A stretch of 64,000 nucleotides of DNA from DATFDN01 sp963818885 (GCA_963818885.1 CAWFTP010000001.1:434001-498000), one strand, 5' to 3'. Shown: positions 1 through 8,561, numbered from the stretch's first letter. Numbers and translations: made by a program. The notes: generated from the letters alone by a model not told the origin.

Positions 1-69
1 TTCAACCTCGACGGCACCCCGATCGCCGCCAACACCGACAAGCCCGCCACCAAGCCGCCCGCGAAGTAG
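1..69 (+). CDS. C-terminal end of an upstream gene (partial)
   Basis: The first 69 bases read as an open frame ending in TAG, encoding 22 residues rich in Lys, Pro, Ala and Thr. The frame is open to the left edge and ends 8 bases before argJ. Such a Lys/Pro/Ala tail is low in information. In related alphaproteobacteria a parvulin-type peptidyl-prolyl isomerase often precedes argJ, so that is a reasonable guess, but nothing in these 22 residues proves it. Confidence 0.5.
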   Translation, partial: FNLDGTPIAANTDKPATKPPAK

Positions 70-77
70 CCCCTCCC

Positions 78-1307
78 ATGGACATCGCCGTCTCGCCGCT
101 CGCCGTGCACGCCCCCGCCATGCCGCCGATCGCGGGCGTGCGCCTCGGCGCCGCCGAGGCGGGAATCCGCTACCGCGACCGCACCGACCTCGTGATGCTC
201 GAGCTCGCCCCGGGCACGACGGTCGCCGGCGTGTTCACAAGCAACCGCTGCCCCGGCGCCCCGGTCGACTGGTGCCGCGCCGCGCTTAAGGCCGGCAAGG
301 CACGCGCCGTCGTCATCAACGCGGGCAACGCCAACGTCTTCACCGGCAAGGCCGGACGCGATGCCTGCACCGCCACCGCCGCGGCCGCGGCCGCGCTCGT
401 CGGCTGCTCGGCCAAGCAGGTCTTCATCGCCTCCACCGGCGTGATCGGCGAGGTGCTGTCGCACGAGAAGCTGACCGCCGCCCTCCCCGCCCTGCACGCG
501 CATCTCGCCGAGGACGCCTGGATAGACGCCGCGCGCGGCATCATGACCACCGACACCTTCCCCAAGGCGGCGACCCGCGTTGCGCGGATCGGCGGGACGG
601 AGGTGCGCATCAACGGCATCGCCAAGGGCAGCGGCATGATCGCGCCCGACATGGCGACCATGCTCTGCTTCGTCGCGACCGACGCGAAGATCCCCGCCCC
701 CGTGCTCGACAAACTCCTACGCCGCGGCGTCGAGACGAGCTTCAACCGCACCACGGTCGATTCCGACACCTCGACATCGGACACGGTGCTGCTGTTCGCG
801 ACTGGCGAGGCGCGCCATCCGCGCGTCCCCGCCGAGGGCGGGCGGATGCTCGCCGACTTCGCAGCCTCGCTCGACGATCTGCTGCTCGACCTCGCGCTGC
901 AGGTCGTGCGCGACGGCGAGGGCGCGCAGAAGCTGGTGCGCATCGACGTCACCGGCGCGACCAACTCGCGCTCGGCCCGCAAGATCGCGATGGCGGTCGC
1001 CAACTCACCGCTGGTGAAGACCGCGATCGCCGGCGAGGACGCAAACTGGGGCCGCGTCGTCATGGCGGTCGGCAAGGCGGGCGAGCCCGCCGATCGCGAC
1101 AGGCTCTCGATCGCCGTCGGCGGCACCTGGATGGCGCGTGACGGCGGCGTGGTCCCCGGCTATGACGAGGCGCCGGTCGTCGCGCACATGAAGGGCCGCG
1201 AGATCCACATCGAGATCGACCTCGCCCTCGGCCGCGGCAAGGCCACCGCCTGGACCTGCGACCTGACGCACGGCTACATCGACATCAACGGTTCGTACCG
1301 GTCGTAA
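78..1307 (+). CDS. argJ: ArgJ, bifunctional glutamate N-acetyltransferase / amino-acid acetyltransferase
   Basis: This 409-residue protein moves the acetyl group from N-acetylornithine to glutamate in the cyclic arginine pathway. The family is made as a precursor that cuts itself before a Thr, which then becomes the N-terminal nucleophile of the beta chain. The self-cleavage motif KGSGMIAPDMATML is present with the nucleophile at Thr194, and the oxyanion-type motif STGVIGE lies near residue 120. The length and the C-terminal ending NGSYRS are normal. The start ATG lies 8 bases after the preceding gene, which suggests cotranscription. argC, the third step of the same pathway, is 3 kb downstream but separated by unrelated genes. 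Confidence 0.96.
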   Translation: MDIAVSPLAVHAPAMPPIAGVRLGAAEAGIRYRDRTDLVMLELAPGTTVAGVFTSNRCPGAPVDWCRAALKAGKARAVVINAGNANVFTGKAGRDACTATAAAAAALVGCSAKQVFIASTGVIGEVLSHEKLTAALPALHAHLAEDAWIDAARGIMTTDTFPKAATRVARIGGTEVRINGIAKGSGMIAPDMATMLCFVATDAKIPAPVLDKLLRRGVETSFNRTTVDSDTSTSDTVLLFATGEARHPRVPAEGGRMLADFAASLDDLLLDLALQVVRDGEGAQKLVRIDVTGATNSRSARKIAMAVANSPLVKTAIAGEDANWGRVVMAVGKAGEPADRDRLSIAVGGTWMARDGGVVPGYDEAPVVAHMKGREIHIEIDLALGRGKATAWTCDLTHGYIDINGSYRS

Positions 1308-1423
1308 GGAAATCAGTCTAACCGGCAGCGTCAATTCTCCCGCGTCGTGGTCGGCGAACGCAGAGCGTCCACGCCCCGGCTCTCATGAGCCCATTGACCA
1401 CGACCCTCCGCCAACCTATCTGT

Positions 1424-1439
1424 TGACCAACGTTGGTCA
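1424..1439. promoter_or_regulatory. Perfect 16-bp palindrome, probable operator of the phd/vapC pair
   Basis: TGACCAACGTTGGTCA reads the same on both strands and ends 9 bases before the antitoxin ATG. A further half-site TTGACCA lies about 30 bases upstream. Phd/YefM antitoxins repress their own operon by binding palindromes in this position, so an autoregulatory operator is the natural reading. Binding is inferred. Confidence 0.7.
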
Positions 1440-1448
1440 GGGCGCCCG

Positions 1449-1691
1449 ATGGACACCGTCAACCTCTACGAAGCGAAGACCAATCTCTCGCGCCTGGTGG
1501 AGCGTGCCGCCGCTGGGGAGGAGATCGTGATCGCCAAGGCCGGGCGCCCGCTCGCGCGCCTGGTCCCGCTCTCCCGCCGCACCGAGCCGCGCCCGCTCGG
1601 CCTGCTCGAAGGGAAGGGATGGGTTGGTCCGGACTTCGATGATCCGTTGCCCGAGGAGATCATGAAGGCGTTTCGGGGCGAATTGCCCTGA
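1449..1691 (+). CDS. Phd/YefM-family antitoxin
   Basis: This 80-residue protein is the antitoxin half of a type II toxin-antitoxin module. The N-terminal half (residues 1-45) has the Phd/YefM pattern: an N-terminal strand, the helix EAKTNLSRLVERAAAGEEI, then the strand and loop IVIAKAGRPLARLVPL. This part dimerises and binds DNA. The acidic C-terminal tail (DFDDPLPEEIMKAFRG) is where such antitoxins wrap the toxin. Its stop codon overlaps the toxin's first codon, as usual in these operons. The 16-bp palindrome just upstream is the likely target for autorepression. Confidence 0.92.
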   Translation: MDTVNLYEAKTNLSRLVERAAAGEEIVIAKAGRPLARLVPLSRRTEPRPLGLLEGKGWVGPDFDDPLPEEIMKAFRGELP

Positions 1692-2101
1692 GGCTTCTTC
1701 TCGACACCCACATCTTCGTCTGGCTTGCCCTCGAATCCCGCCGCCTGAGTGCTGTAGCGAAGGCCGCGATAATCGAGCCGGAGAACGAGATCTTCGTTAG
1801 CACCGCGACGGTATGGGAAATCTCGATCAAGAACAGGCTTGGGCGCCTGTCCTTCCCGCTCGAAAACCTTGATGGCCTGCTGGCGAGCACGGCGATCGAA
1901 ACGCTGGGGATCAGCGTCGCCCACGCCATCGCCGCCGGCGCCTTGCCGCGTCATCACGCTGATCCGTTCGACCGGATGCTGGTCGCGCAGGCCCAGCTCG
2001 AATACCTTGTGCTCGTCACCGAGGATGCGGCTCTGGCGCGCTACGATGTCGCCATTCTGGGTCGCCCTCCGGGCGGCGGATCAGCCGTACTCGGCGCATA
2101 G
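1688..2101 (+). CDS. vapC: VapC-type PIN-domain toxin, probable CTG start
   Basis: This frame encodes about 137 residues of a PIN-domain ribonuclease toxin, which usually cuts tRNA or rRNA. The four acidic residues that hold the metal are visible: Asp6 in LLLDTHIFVWL, Glu44 in TVWEI, Asp95 in ADPFDRML and Asp113 in VTEDAAL. The gene follows the antitoxin with a CTGA overlap. There is no ATG, GTG or TTG at the expected start: the codon in the usual MRLLLDTH position is CTG at 1688. Either CTG is used or the start codon has changed, which may lower toxin output. The 3' end overlaps the convergent repeat-protein gene by 21 bases. Confidence 0.88.
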   Translation: MRLLLDTHIFVWLALESRRLSAVAKAAIIEPENEIFVSTATVWEISIKNRLGRLSFPLENLDGLLASTAIETLGISVAHAIAAGALPRHHADPFDRMLVAQAQLEYLVLVTEDAALARYDVAILGRPPGGGSAVLGA

Positions 2102-3139
2102 ATACGCCACCAGCGGATTGTCCCGCTCGGGCGTCATCAGATGGCGGAATGCGCGGCTCGGCCGGCCGAGGTGACGCCGTCGATAATCTTGCGTGCTGAA
2201 AGCCGGCCCCGGGTCGATGTCGCGCGACATCCCGGCTTGCAGGAAATGCGCGAACGGATCGGTGTATGGGCCTAGTTCGCCCGCATGCCGCGCGATATAC
2301 CAACCCACGTCAAAGAGCGGCGTGGGGCTGACCGTCTGCTCGCGCCGGTGCGCCAGGAAGTGCGCCAGCACCGAACGGCCGCGCCGGACTCTGTACGTCC
2401 GCCGGAACCAGGCCGGGTCGAAATACGGCACCGGCCGTCGCCCCGCCGGCTCACCCAGCAGCATGTAGTGAACCAGCGGATTGACGCCGAGCCGGTCAGC
2501 GTCGGGATTGGTCCGCAGATACCAGCCAGTGTCGAAATACGCGTTGGGCCGGCGCCCCTCTCGCCAGCCGTGCAGGCAGAAATGCTCCACCGCGTCAAAG
2601 CCCGCCGCGAGCACGTCGCCGCCCTGGATGAGGTAATAGTTGGCATCGAGCAGGCCGGATGCGCCGACAAGCGCGGCATCGCACGAACCATCCGGCGCGT
2701 CGCGCAGATAGTGCAGGAACGGGTCTTCGCCATGAACGGGGTCGTCGCGATAGGGCGCGATCAGCGCGACGGCGAAGAGCTCCGCGCAGGGCGCGTATCG
2801 GCCCGAACGGCGATGCGCCAGGAAGTGCGCGAGCGCGCTCCCGTTCGCGCCCAGCCCATAGGCCCGGCGATACCATGCCGGGTCGAAATGCGGCGCCGGC
2901 CGGTAGCCGAGGCCCTCCCCGATATGGAGGTAGTGCAGCAGCGGCAGCAACCCGGCTTCCGAGGAGGCCGGATAGGTCCGCCGGTACCAGGACGGGTCGA
3001 AATACGGATTGGGCCTGCGGTCCTGATGGCAACCGGTTTCCGCGTAGTGTCCGGCCGGGTCGGATGCGACGTCCGGATTGTCGGCCAGGTACCACGCCGG
3101 ATCGAGCAGGCCGGATGCGAGCAGCCCGTCTCGTGTCAT
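2081..3139 (-). CDS. Tandem-repeat protein of the 'FDPxWYxxxYP...HYLxxG' type
   Basis: The 352-residue protein is built almost entirely of about nine copies of a 36-40 residue unit. Each unit has the pattern FDPxWYxxxYPD, then about 10 residues, then PLxHYLxxGxxxGRxPxP. Similar repeats occur in bacterial proteins attached to, or encoded near, glycosyltransferases and surface polysaccharide genes; I do not know a proven function. Units 1-4 resemble units 5-8 in order: units 3 and 7 share ALAHFLAHRR-like ends, and units 4 and 8 share a DPFxHFL block. Unit 9 is degenerate. There is no signal peptide or catalytic domain. I chose the ATG at 3139 because GAGGA lies about 7 bases before it; the frame stays open further upstream. 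Confidence 0.75.
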   Translation of the reverse strand: MTRDGLLASGLLDPAWYLADNPDVASDPAGHYAETGCHQDRRPNPYFDPSWYRRTYPASSEAGLLPLLHYLHIGEGLGYRPAPHFDPAWYRRAYGLGANGSALAHFLAHRRSGRYAPCAELFAVALIAPYRDDPVHGEDPFLHYLRDAPDGSCDAALVGASGLLDANYYLIQGGDVLAAGFDAVEHFCLHGWREGRRPNAYFDTGWYLRTNPDADRLGVNPLVHYMLLGEPAGRRPVPYFDPAWFRRTYRVRRGRSVLAHFLAHRREQTVSPTPLFDVGWYIARHAGELGPYTDPFAHFLQAGMSRDIDPGPAFSTQDYRRRHLGRPSRAFRHLMTPERDNPLVAYLCAEYG

Positions 3140-3246
3140 GCGCTCATCCTCGATGGACGCCCCGGTACGTCCATCTTGTGTTGCGGAGCTGAGAGCCCAC
3201 GGGTCGCCTGATACCCATTCTGTCGTGTCCGCGCACCTATTCCGCA

Positions 3247-3330
3247 TCCCTGCCAATGCGGGGGAACCCAGGCCTCATGCACCGAGCTTGCTCCGGTTCG
3301 CCTGGGTTGCCGCTTGCGCGGGAATGACAA
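3247..3330. repeat. Dispersed intergenic palindromic repeat
   Basis: This element lies between the repeat protein and rplM. Its two ends are imperfect inverted copies: GCGGGGGAACCCAGGC on the left and GCCTGGGTTGCCGC followed by GCGCGGGAATGAC on the right. The same style of element, read in one frame as FPRKRQ-like or PAQAAT-like peptides, is scattered between genes in many proteobacteria. It is not a gene. Confidence 0.65.
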
Positions 3331-3340
3331 AACACCTCTT

Positions 3341-3358
3341 GTGGTATCCAGCTACCAC
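3341..3358. repeat. Short inverted repeat upstream of rplM
   Basis: GTGGTA and TACCAC are separated by six bases. The repeat sits 67 bases before the rplM start, so it lies in the promoter or leader of the ribosomal operon. It could be a small hairpin in the leader or a protein site; there is no further support for either. Confidence 0.35.
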
Positions 3359-3424
3359 AGCCCCGAACCCTTGACGCACCGCCGCTTTGCCGCGATACAG
3401 CGCGCCTCTCGCAAGGACCCTCGC

Positions 3425-3889
3425 ATGAAGACCACCCTCTCGCTGAAGCCGGCGGAGGTGAGCAAGGACTGGGTGCTGATCGACGCCGACGGCGTCGTGC
3501 TCGGCCGGCTCGCCTCGATCATCGCCATGCGGCTGCGCGGCAAGCACAAGCCGCAATTCACCCCGCATGTCGATTGCGGCGACAACGTCATCGTCGTCAA
3601 CGCCGCCAAGGTGCGCATCACCGGCAACAAGGCCGAGCAGGAGGTGTTCTACTGGCACACCGGCTATCCGGGCGGCATCAAGGGCCACACTTTGCGCGCC
3701 CGGCTGGAGAGCAAGCATCCGGAGCGTGTGGTGCAGAAGGCGGTGGAGCGCATGATCACGCGCGGGCCGTTGCAGCGCCGGCAGATGAAGCACCTCTACG
3801 TCTATCCGGGCGCGGCGCACCCGCATGACGGCCAGCAGCCGCATCCGCTCGACGTCGCGGCGATGAACCCGAAGAACAAGAGGGCCTGA
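3425..3889 (+). CDS. rplM: 50S ribosomal protein L13
   Basis: This 154-residue protein binds 23S rRNA early in large-subunit assembly. Typical L13 features are the start region KDWVLIDADGVVLGRLAS, then KVRITGNK, the block YWHTGYPGGIK, and the conserved RMITRGPLQRRQMKHLYVYPG. The start at 3425 is preceded by AAGGA 8 bases upstream; the frame is open further upstream but that part does not look like L13. rpsI follows after two bases, the standard rplM-rpsI operon. Confidence 0.97.
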   Translation: MKTTLSLKPAEVSKDWVLIDADGVVLGRLASIIAMRLRGKHKPQFTPHVDCGDNVIVVNAAKVRITGNKAEQEVFYWHTGYPGGIKGHTLRARLESKHPERVVQKAVERMITRGPLQRRQMKHLYVYPGAAHPHDGQQPHPLDVAAMNPKNKRA

Positions 3890-3891
3890 GA

Positions 3892-4398
3892 ATGTCGGGA
3901 ACCCAGCAGACACGCTCGCTCGCCGACCTCAAGGACTTGATCGCGGCCACCCCCGCCGGGCAAGCAGCGCCAACGCCGGCGGGGCCGGAACGCGAGCCCA
4001 AGCGCGATGCCCAGGGCCGGTCCTATGCGACCGGGCGGCGCAAGAACGCGATCGCCCGCGTCTGGATCAAGCCCGGCAAGGGCGACATCACGGTGAACGG
4101 CAAGGTGGCGCCGGTCTATTTCGCCCGTCCGGTGCTGCGCATGCTGATCACCCAGCCGTTCCTGGTGTCGGATCGCTACAACCAGTTCGACGTGGTCTGC
4201 ACCGTGACCGGCGGCGGCCTCTCGGGCCAGGCGGGCGCGGTCCGGCACGGCATCAGCCGCGCGCTGACCAACTACGAGCCGGGGCTACGCCCCATCCTCA
4301 AGGTCGCCGGCTTCCTCACCCGCGACTCCCGCGTGGTCGAGCGCAAGAAATACGGCAAGGCCAAGGCCCGACGAAGCTTCCAGTTCTCCAAGCGGTAG
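3892..4398 (+). CDS. rpsI: 30S ribosomal protein S9
   Basis: This 168-residue protein sits at the small-subunit P site. Conserved S9 blocks are YATGRRKNAIARVWIKPG, VTGGGLSGQAGAVRHGISRAL and the basic C-terminal tail ending in QFSKR, which reaches the P-site tRNA. An N-terminal extension of about 45 residues, rich in Ala, Pro and Thr, precedes the conserved core; such extensions are common in alphaproteobacteria. The gene starts two bases after rplM and must share its transcript. Confidence 0.97.
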   Translation: MSGTQQTRSLADLKDLIAATPAGQAAPTPAGPEREPKRDAQGRSYATGRRKNAIARVWIKPGKGDITVNGKVAPVYFARPVLRMLITQPFLVSDRYNQFDVVCTVTGGGLSGQAGAVRHGISRALTNYEPGLRPILKVAGFLTRDSRVVERKKYGKAKARRSFQFSKR

Positions 4399-4407
4399 AG
4401 CTTCATC

Positions 4408-4441
4408 CCCCCTCCCCTTGCGGGAGGGGTACGGGGAGGGG
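4408..4441. repeat. G/C-rich palindromic repeat between rpsI and argC
   Basis: CCCTCCCCTTGCGGGAGGGG and the following ACGGGGAGGGG can pair in alternative ways into a stem. It belongs to the same loose family as the palindromes near 7500, 14135, 14234, 27511, 35041 and 52321. It lies just downstream of rpsI, so it may also end or slow the ribosomal transcript. Confidence 0.5.
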
Positions 4442-4450
4442 TCGCCTCAC

Positions 4451-5386
4451 ATGTCCAAGCCCATCGTCTTCATCGACGGCGAAGCCGGAACGACGGGCCT
4501 CGGCATAAGCGACCGTCTGCGCGCGCTCGCCTCCGTCGCCCTGCGCAGCATCGACGACGCGCACCGCAAGGATCCCGGCGCGCGGCGCGAGGCGATGGCG
4601 GAGGCGGATGTCGTCATCCTCTGCCTGCCCGACGCCGCCGCGCGTCAATCGGCCGAACTCGCCGACGGGCTCGGCAACCAGTCCCCGCGCCTGCTCGACG
4701 CCAGCACCGCGCATCGCGTCCATCCCGACTGGACCTACGGCTTCCCGGAGCTCTCGCCCGGCCAGGCCGAGCGCATCGCCGCCGCCCGCAAGGTCGCCAA
4801 TCCCGGCTGCTACCCTACCGGCGCCATCGCGCTGATCCGACCGCTGGTGGATGCCGGCCTGCTCGCGCCCGATCACCCGGTCAGCATCAACGCGGTCAGC
4901 GGCTACTCGGGCGGCGGCAAGTCGATGATCGAGGCGCATGACCGCACGGCCGGCCCCGCCTTCGAGCTCTACGGCCTGGGCCTCGAGCACAAGCATGTCC
5001 CGGAGACCCACGCCTATTCCGGTCTCACCCGGCGGCCGATCTTCGTCCCCTCGGTCGGGCATTTCCGCCAGGGCATGCTGGTCTCGGTGCCGCTGCATCT
5101 CGACACGCTGCCCGGCAAGCCGGCGGCGGCGGATTTGCAGGCGGTGCTCGAAGAGCGCTACGCCGGATCGGAACACGTGCGCGTCGTCCCGCCCGATCCA
5201 TCCGGCAAGCTGGAGCCCGAGGCGCTGAACGGCACCAACCGGCTCGAGCTCTCGGTGCACGCCAACGAGACGTATCGCCAGGCGGTGCTGGTCGCGCGGC
5301 TCGACAACCTCGGCAAGGGCGCCTCGGGCGCCGCCGTGCAGAACCTCTGTCTGATGCTCGGGATCGAGGAGCCGTCCGATGCCTAG
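4451..5386 (+). CDS. argC: N-acetyl-gamma-glutamyl-phosphate reductase (short, type 2)
   Basis: This 311-residue enzyme reduces N-acetyl-glutamyl phosphate to the semialdehyde in arginine synthesis, using NADPH. The N-terminus FIDGEAGTTGLGI is the nucleotide-binding loop, and the catalytic Cys120 lies in ANPGCYPTGAI. The length matches the short, type 2 form common in alphaproteobacteria. I chose the ATG at 4451, where the family begins; GGAGGGG lies about 13 bases upstream. The end overlaps the start of the carbonic anhydrase gene by 8 bases, so the two are probably cotranscribed. Confidence 0.95.
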   Translation: MSKPIVFIDGEAGTTGLGISDRLRALASVALRSIDDAHRKDPGARREAMAEADVVILCLPDAAARQSAELADGLGNQSPRLLDASTAHRVHPDWTYGFPELSPGQAERIAAARKVANPGCYPTGAIALIRPLVDAGLLAPDHPVSINAVSGYSGGGKSMIEAHDRTAGPAFELYGLGLEHKHVPETHAYSGLTRRPIFVPSVGHFRQGMLVSVPLHLDTLPGKPAAADLQAVLEERYAGSEHVRVVPPDPSGKLEPEALNGTNRLELSVHANETYRQAVLVARLDNLGKGASGAAVQNLCLMLGIEEPSDA

Positions 5387-5943
5387 CCTGCAAATGGGAC
5401 GCATCGAGCCGGTCGGCGGACACGGCCCGCTCTACACGCTCGACGGCGTGTCGCCGCGCGTACATCCGACCGCCTTCATCGCGCCGACCGCCGCGGTGAT
5501 CGGCAACGTGGAGATCGGCCCGGAGTTCGGGCGTGTGGTTCGGCTGCGTGATCCGCGGCGACACCAACCTGATCCGCATCGGCGCGCGAACGAACATCCA
5601 GGACAATACGGTCATTCACGTTGATGACGCTTCCCCGACCACGATCGGCGATGACGTCACGATCGGCCACGCCGCGATCATCCATGGCTGCACGCTGCGC
5701 GACCGCGCCTTCGTCGGCATGGGCTCGACCGTGCTCGACCTCGCGGTGATCGAGGAGGAGGGGATGCTCGGCGCCTGCGGCCTGCTCACCCCCGGCAAGA
5801 TCATCGGCAAGCGTGAGCTGTGGACCGGCAGCCCCGCCAAGCTGCGCCGCGTGATGGAGGAAGACGAGCGCCGCGGCTTCGACCGCAACGCAGTGGTCTA
5901 TCGCAATCTCGCGGCGCGGTATCGGACGGGGCTGGCCGTCTAG
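5379..5943 (+). CDS. Gamma-class carbonic anhydrase family protein, frame broken by one base
   Basis: The intact protein would be about 187 residues with a left-handed beta-helix made of hexapeptide repeats. It resembles gamma carbonic anhydrases and the PaaY/YrdA group. Residues in the first part (HPTAFIAPTAAVIGNVEIGP) and the second part (WFGCVIRGDTNLIRIG) join only if one T is removed near 5526-5527, which gives GPESGVWFGC as in homologs. The metal histidines appear in VIHVDD and IGHAAIIHGC. The ATG overlaps the end of argC. The break follows the pattern of single-base errors seen elsewhere here, so I treat it as a probable sequence error rather than a dead gene. Confidence 0.85.
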
Positions 5944-6076
5944 GAAACTCGCTCCTCCGCGCTTGCGGGGAGTGGCGCCTCTGCACCCCGGATTCGCCCA
6001 TGGTTGATCCCGGGTGCTAAGCAGGTACCGACAGCCACTCGCAACGATATCTGCTCCGGTAACGGCAGGAGGCCCC

Positions 6077-7495
6077 ATGCGCAACACCGAAGACATCTGG
6101 CGGCTCGTCGACTCCAGGAAGGCAGCGTTCGAGGAACTGAGCGACCGCGTCTGGGGCATGCCCGAGATCGCCTACACCGAGCGCCGCTCCTGCGCCGAGC
6201 ATACCGAACAGCTGGAGCGCGAGGGCTTCCGCATCACTCCGAACGTCGCCGGCATCCCGACAGCGGTGATGGGCGAGGCGGGCGACGGCGGCCCGGTCAT
6301 CGCCATCCTCGGCGAATACGACGCGCTCCCCGGCCTCTCCCAGGTCGCCGGGCTGGCGGAGAAGCGCGAGGCGGAGCCGAACGGGGCCGGACACGGCTGC
6401 GGGCACAACCTGCTCGGCGCCGCCTCGCTGCTGGCGGCATCCGCCGTGAAGGACTGGCTCGCCGAGCACCGGGTGAAGGCGCGCGTGCGCTATTACGGCT
6501 GCCCCGCCGAGGAGGGCGGCGCGGCGAAGGGCTTCATGGTGCGCGACGGCGCCTTCGATGACGTCGACATCGCGATCTCCTGGCACCCGGCGGCGTTCTC
6601 CGGCGTGAATGAAGCGAAATCGCTCGCCAACACACGCATCGACTTCACCTTCATCGGGCGCGCCTCGCACGCCGCCGCCGCGCCGCATCTCGGCCGCAGC
6701 GCGCTCGACGCCGTCGAGCTGATGAATGTCGGCGTGAACTACATGCGCGAGCACATGCCGTCCGACGCGCGCATCCATTACGCCATGCTCGACGCCGGCG
6801 GCATCGCGCCGAACGTGGTGCAGGCACGCGCCAAGGTGCGCTACCTCATCCGCGCCGCCGACCTGCCGGAGCTGCAACGGCTGATCGCGCGGGTGAAGAA
6901 GGTGGCCGAGGGCGCAGCGCTGATGACCGAGACGTCGGTCAGCCACGCGGTCGTCAGCGCGGTGTCCAACCTGCTGCCCAACGCCCCGCTGGAGCGGGCG
7001 ATGCAGGACGCGCTGACCCGGCTTGGGCCGCCCGGGTTCGACGCGGCCGACCGCGAGTTCGCCGCCGAGATTCAGGCGACCTTGACCGACGAGGACATCG
7101 AGGCGGCGTTCCGTCGCGTGGGCGAGCCGGTTCGCAAAGGCCTCGCGCTCTGCGACGACATCCTGCCGCTCGACACGCCGCGTGCGGCGATGATGGGCTC
7201 CACCGACGTGGGCGACGTGAGCTGGGTGGTTCCCACCGTCCAGGCGCGCGGCGCGACCTATGCGATCGGCACCCCGGGCCATTCCTGGCAGCTCACCGCG
7301 CAGGGCAAGATGCCGGCGGCGCATAAGGGGATGGTGCACGTCGCCAAGGTGATGGCCGCCACCGCGGTCGCCGCGATCGAGGACGAATTGCTGCGCGCGC
7401 GCGCCAAGGCCGACCACCAGGCCCGCGTACAGGCCAATCCGTACGTCTGCCCGCTGCCGCCCGACATCGACCCGCCGGTCAACATGTCGCGCTGA
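6077..7495 (+). CDS. M20-family amidohydrolase, AbgB-like
   Basis: This 472-residue metal-dependent hydrolase belongs to the M20 aminoacylase/carboxypeptidase group. It is closest in style to AbgB, which cleaves p-aminobenzoyl-glutamate. Metal-site motifs are GEYDALPGLSQ, GHGCGHNLLG, and AEEGGAAKG with the catalytic Glu. The dimerisation lid begins near FTFIGRASHAAAAPH. A late motif, GTPGHSWQLTAQ, completes the site. The start at 6077 has AGGAGG 5 bases upstream. Two oligopeptide-type ABC ATPase genes follow in the same direction, suggesting uptake and cleavage of an amide or peptide substrate. The real substrate is unknown. Confidence 0.9.
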   Translation: MRNTEDIWRLVDSRKAAFEELSDRVWGMPEIAYTERRSCAEHTEQLEREGFRITPNVAGIPTAVMGEAGDGGPVIAILGEYDALPGLSQVAGLAEKREAEPNGAGHGCGHNLLGAASLLAASAVKDWLAEHRVKARVRYYGCPAEEGGAAKGFMVRDGAFDDVDIAISWHPAAFSGVNEAKSLANTRIDFTFIGRASHAAAAPHLGRSALDAVELMNVGVNYMREHMPSDARIHYAMLDAGGIAPNVVQARAKVRYLIRAADLPELQRLIARVKKVAEGAALMTETSVSHAVVSAVSNLLPNAPLERAMQDALTRLGPPGFDAADREFAAEIQATLTDEDIEAAFRRVGEPVRKGLALCDDILPLDTPRAAMMGSTDVGDVSWVVPTVQARGATYAIGTPGHSWQLTAQGKMPAAHKGMVHVAKVMAATAVAAIEDELLRARAKADHQARVQANPYVCPLPPDIDPPVNMSR

Positions 7496-7499
7496 TGCC

Positions 7500-7522
7500 C
7501 TCTCCGCCCTCAGGGCGGAGAG
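7500..7522. repeat. Palindromic repeat (CTCTCCGCCCT / AGGGCGGAGAG)
   Basis: This is a perfect inverted repeat with 11-base arms and a one-base centre, directly after the M20 gene stop. It belongs to the family also found at 14135, 27511, 35041 and 52321. It lies between two genes of one apparent operon, so it could act as an RNA hairpin that lowers expression of the following gene. Confidence 0.7.
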
Positions 7523-7554
7523 GGAGGGACCCACGCGTAGCGTAGGGGGGTGAG

Positions 7555-8561
7555 GTGGGGGCCAGCGTTGATCTGCTGTCCGTGCGCGATCTGCGCGTCC
7601 ATTTCTACACCGAGAACGGCATCGCCCGCGCGGTCGACGGCGTGTCGCTGACGATGGCGCGCGGCGAGACCGTGTGCCTGATCGGCGAATCGGGCGCCGG
7701 CAAATCGGTGACCGGCCTCGCGGTGATGGGCCTGCTGCCGCGCGGGCCAGACGTCGCGATCGAGGGCGAGATCGCATTTCGCGACAAGGGCGGCACGGTG
7801 CACGACCTGCTCCGCCTGCCCGCGCGCGCGATGCGCCGCATCCGCGGCAACGACATAGCGATGGTGTTCCAGGAGCCGATGAGCTGCCTCAACCCGGTCT
7901 ACCCGATCGGCGAGCAGATCGCCGACGCCGTCATGCTGCATCAGCGGGCCTCGCGCACCGAGGCGCTCGCCGCCGCGGAGGAGATGCTGGGCCGCCTCGG
8001 CATTCCCGATCCGCAGGCGCGGCTCGACTCATACCCGCATCAGATTTCCGGCGGGATGGCGCAGCGGGTGATGATCGCGATGGCGCTGTCGTGCCGGCCG
8101 GCCCTTTTGATCGCCGACGAGCCGACCACGGCGCTCGACGTGACCGTGCAGGCGCAATTGCTGGAGCTGATCAAGACCTTGCAGGCGGAGATCGGCATGG
8201 CTGTGCTGTTCGTCACCCATAATCTCGGCGTGGCGGCCGAGATCGCCGACCGCATCGCGGTGATGTACGCCGGCCGCATCGTCGAGGAGGCGCCGACGAG
8301 CGCGATCTTCGCTACGCCGCGCATGCCCTACACCGCCGGACTGCTCGCCTCCGTGCCGCGATTGGTGCTCGACGATCGCCAGTTGCGGCTCGCGGCGATC
8401 CCCGGCGAGGTGCCGAACCCGCTCTTCCATCCGCCCGGATGCGCGTTCCATCCGCGCTGCGAGCACGCGGTCCGAGGTCTGTGCGACGCCGCCGTGCCGC
8501 CGCTCGAGCCTTGCGGGCCGGGCCACGCCGTCCGCTGCGTGCGCTGTCGCGAACTGGCACG

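Noticed and set aside
3341..3358. Second LacI-type operator upstream of rplM
   Set aside because: The arms resemble the operator at 16568, but the spacer is six rather than four bases and a ribosomal operon is an unlikely target.
6017..7777. Leftward open frame of about 580 codons opposite the M20 gene
   Set aside because: Antisense shadow of the M20 gene, rich in Arg, His and Gly, no recognisable fold.
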